From NCBI GenBank assembly GCA_947041225.1, contig CAMRDM010000003.1:1-53996 (forward strand): a stretch of DNA of 53,996 bases, written 5' to 3'. Below, in pieces: positions 51,954 to 53,996 of this stretch. Positions within the stretch are counted from its first letter, which is position 1; each line of letters starts with the position of its first letter. A program made the translations under genes and the position numbers. The DNA is from an uncultured Deferribacteraceae bacterium. Its GTDB lineage: Bacteria > Chrysiogenota > Deferribacteres > Deferribacterales > Mucispirillaceae. Under the pieces are notes generated by a model. The model worked only from the letters and a program-made list of their open reading frames with translations, was not told the DNA's origin and did not search any database.

Positions 51954-53909
51954 ATGACGAATCAGATTAAAAGTTTATTAATGGTTTTTATGTTACTATT
52001 TATCGGTGCATGTGCAGAGGCTGATAAATCAGATGGAGTAAATGCATCTACTTCAGAGTTTTATTTAGGAGAGGATTTAACTATAGCTAGTATAGATGGG
52101 GCAGTGTTTACAAGTGATGCTGTAAATCCGTTAGAATATAATGTTAATAGTACATTTTCTGAGGAGCAAGATGCAACTGCTTTAGAAACGGCTATTGCAA
52201 CAGAGTTAGAAAATATCGTTAAAACAAAACTTGAGGCGAACACTGGTAGCGAAGTTACTATCGGAGCGTATAGTATAAGTGGTATGGTAAGTGACACATC
52301 TAAGTTAACGGTTACAATCCCGTCAACGATTGCAACAGTAGATGGTGAAAAAACTGAAAGCTACGTTTTTAATGTAGAGTTTGGTGGAGATGTTCCAGTA
52401 TGGGATGGAACGGTAACTGAACCAGTAGCCCCTATAGCTACAGCATCAACTGTTACTGGTGGTGTTTATGAGATATATAGCCCTAGCGACCTTGCATGGA
52501 TAATAGAGATGTCGTCATACTATAATTTTGCTGGCGACACAGTAGTACTTAAAAGAAATATAGATATGAATAGCCTTCCTATTACGGGATTGATAAATTT
52601 TGCAGGTAGATTTCAAGGTAACCGTAAGGAGATCCGTAACTTAAATATTGATTATCCGACTACAGACAATATAGGATTTATTCGTACTATGGGTTCAGGT
52701 GGACAGATAGATAACTTAACAATAACTGGTGTAATTAAAGGAAAGGATAATGTTGGTGGATTTATAGGTCATGCAACTGGATTAGTAACTGTTGTTGGTG
52801 TAAAAAATTATACTAATGTAATAGGAAATAATTATATAGGTGGAATAGTTGGAGGAGCTGCTAGTCAATCTACACTAGAGATCTCTCGTTCTACAAATCA
52901 TGGTGAGATAAAAGGAGTAAGTTATACAGGTGGATTTATTGGAAGTAGTAAGCTTAGTTCTACACTAGAGATCTCTCGCTCTACAAATCATGGTGCTGTA
53001 AATGGTGTTACTAGTACAGGTGGACTTATTGGAAGTAGCGAGTCTAGTTCTACACTAGGTATATCTAACTCTACAAATCGTGGTATTGTAAATGGATCAA
53101 CCAATACAGGTGGATTTATCGGATATGTGTATGATGATGTAACTCTAGATATTGACAATAGTTCAAATCGTGGAGCTGTAAATGGTACTGCTTATACAGG
53201 CGGACTTATTGGATATGTGTATTATTATGTAACTCTAGATATTGACAATAGTTCAAATAGTGGTGCTATAATAGGAACGGGGGTTTATATAGGTGGACTT
53301 ATCGGACGTGTGTATTCTGGTGGAACTCTAGATATATCTCGTTCTACAAATAGTGGTGTTATAACAGGAGTTAGCAGTACAGGTGGACTTATCGGATATA
53401 TGCATTCTGTAGCTACAGATATTGACAATAGTTCAAATAGTGGTGCTATAAATGCTACAGCTGATCATACAGGTGGGCTTATCGGATATGTTAGTAGCCA
53501 GTATGCAAATATTGACAATAGTTTCAACAGTGGTAATATAGCAGGAACAAAGAATGTTGGTGGAATTGTAGGATATAGCAACAATGGTGTACACATCAAA
53601 CTGAAAAATGTTCATAGTTATGCGATGAAAATAACAGGCACTACTCATTATGTAGGTGGTTTCATAGGTTTTTATTATGGAGCGATGACAGTTGAAAATA
53701 GTTATTGGTTGCATGATGCTGGCAAAGGTTTTGGAACAGTAAAAGCTAGTGGTAATATTGTACCGAGAGGAACTTATAAGAAATTATCAGTTGGTTGGTA
53801 TAAAAAAGCTACTAATTTTAAAGATTGGGATTTTAAGAGTAGTACTGGTGAGTGGAAGCTTACAAACAAGAAATTCCCTACACTTAGAAACCTACCAGTT
53901 GCACCATAA
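51954..53909 (+). CDS. repeat-rich surface lipoprotein with GLUG-type repeats
   Basis: This 651-residue protein begins with a lipoprotein signal ending in the lipobox FIGAC (Cys20). A non-repeated domain covers residues about 21-200. The next part (about 52749-53671 in DNA) has eleven GG[FIL][IV]G-centred units, such as TGGLIGYVYYYVTLDIDNSSNSGA, of the GLUG motif type. The DNA repeats with a 90-bp period (30 residues): the phrase ATTGACAATAGTTCAAAT recurs at 90 and 180 bp. Such repeats probably fold as a beta-helix-like rod displayed on the outer surface, often in adhesins. A non-repeated end follows. AAGGGGA precedes the start. No secretion partner is nearby. The function is not known; variation in repeat number is likely. 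Confidence 0.82.
   Translation: MTNQIKSLLMVFMLLFIGACAEADKSDGVNASTSEFYLGEDLTIASIDGAVFTSDAVNPLEYNVNSTFSEEQDATALETAIATELENIVKTKLEANTGSEVTIGAYSISGMVSDTSKLTVTIPSTIATVDGEKTESYVFNVEFGGDVPVWDGTVTEPVAPIATASTVTGGVYEIYSPSDLAWIIEMSSYYNFAGDTVVLKRNIDMNSLPITGLINFAGRFQGNRKEIRNLNIDYPTTDNIGFIRTMGSGGQIDNLTITGVIKGKDNVGGFIGHATGLVTVVGVKNYTNVIGNNYIGGIVGGAASQSTLEISRSTNHGEIKGVSYTGGFIGSSKLSSTLEISRSTNHGAVNGVTSTGGLIGSSESSSTLGISNSTNRGIVNGSTNTGGFIGYVYDDVTLDIDNSSNRGAVNGTAYTGGLIGYVYYYVTLDIDNSSNSGAIIGTGVYIGGLIGRVYSGGTLDISRSTNSGVITGVSSTGGLIGYMHSVATDIDNSSNSGAINATADHTGGLIGYVSSQYANIDNSFNSGNIAGTKNVGGIVGYSNNGVHIKLKNVHSYAMKITGTTHYVGGFIGFYYGAMTVENSYWLHDAGKGFGTVKASGNIVPRGTYKKLSVGWYKKATNFKDWDFKSSTGEWKLTNKKFPTLRNLPVAP
52869..53560 (+). 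repeat. 90-bp tandem coding repeats in the GLUG lipoprotein gene
   Basis: The phrase TACACTAGAG/TACACTAGGT occurs at 52871, 52961 and 53051, and ATTGACAATA at 53151, 53241 and 53421, all multiples of 90 bp apart within each group. Two sub-types of unit, one with ATCTCTCG(T/C)TCTACAAAT and one with ATTGACAATAGTTCAAAT, form blocks, which points to stepwise duplication. The 90-bp length keeps the reading frame when copies are gained or lost. Confidence 0.88.
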
Positions 53910-53996
53910 CCGTAACAGTATTGAGTGTAAAAAAGTAAGTGAAGTAGATATTAGTAATATAAAAATATTACGATAAAAATAATAACATGCCCCTAG

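Noticed and set aside
1..53996. CRISPR arrays, tRNA or rRNA genes and insertion sequences
   Set aside because: No regularly spaced identical repeats with unique spacers, no tRNA T-loop signature in a cloverleaf context, no rRNA-like sequence and no transposase were seen; the repeat arrays present are contiguous minisatellites without spacers.

Overview
This AT-rich window (roughly 30% G+C by eye) comes from a Gram-negative anaerobe. The evidence is lipid A/Kdo and heptose genes, a TonB fragment, Tat-exported periplasmic metalloenzymes and a system II (ResB/CcsA) cytochrome c assembly pair. With a hyb-type uptake hydrogenase, periplasmic nitrate reductase, an octaheme nitrite reductase, CheX and ATP-type PEP carboxykinase, the set is reminiscent of Deferribacterota (Mucispirillum/Deferribacter relatives). 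That placement is inference from gene content, not a proven assignment. No rRNA, tRNA, CRISPR array or intact insertion sequence was seen.

Layout. 1-2934: the C-terminal end of a TonB protein, then a BtuFDC/FecBCD-type metal-chelate ABC importer. 3002-3754: a stand-alone DUF3883 protein. 3997-5457: pyruvate kinase. 5742-11414: a complete hyb-order [NiFe] hydrogenase operon (small subunit, HybA, HybB, large subunit, maturation protease). 11620-14644: TrmN6-like methyltransferase, a DUF4833 lipoprotein-like/secreted protein, a long gene-poor stretch with nested inverted repeats and a possible 46-residue gene, and an XRE repressor. 14939-17394 (minus): a lipid A/LPS operon (DUF374 acyltransferase, waaA, gmhB). 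17598-27332: TPR protein, pckA with an odd Lys/Ala/Pro tail, HNH protein, alaS, cheX, M16 protease, M20 dipeptidase. 27464-35107: purL followed directly by livH, a degenerate tandem repeat array, then livM-livG-livF. 35409-36956 (minus): heme-binding sensor kinase. 37169-40365: iron locus (DtxR-FeoA fusion, feoB, small Cys-rich FeoB partner) with a near-consensus DtxR box. 40538-41656: predicted outer-membrane barrel, followed by a 45-bp tandem repeat array. 42023-46733 (minus): nap cluster (tetraheme cytochrome, napA, napD, napG, napH). 47052-51490: divergent octaheme nitrite reductase and the ResB/CcsA pair. 51954-53909: a lipoprotein built from 90-bp GLUG-type repeats.

How the genes could work together: H2 oxidised by the periplasmic hydrogenase would feed the quinone pool through HybB. 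NapGH and the tetraheme cytochrome would pass electrons to NapA (nitrate to nitrite). The octaheme enzyme would reduce nitrite to ammonia, giving hydrogen-driven respiratory ammonification. ResB/CcsA supply the many c hemes, and Feo uptake under DtxR control supplies the iron.

The most interesting items are the octaheme reductase with a CxxCK catalytic heme, a Tyr-x-Cys motif and an unusual CX4CH eighth heme; the DtxR operator between dtxR and feoB; the repeat array inside the liv operon; an acyltransferase gene that seems to start at ATA; and the histone-like tail on PckA.
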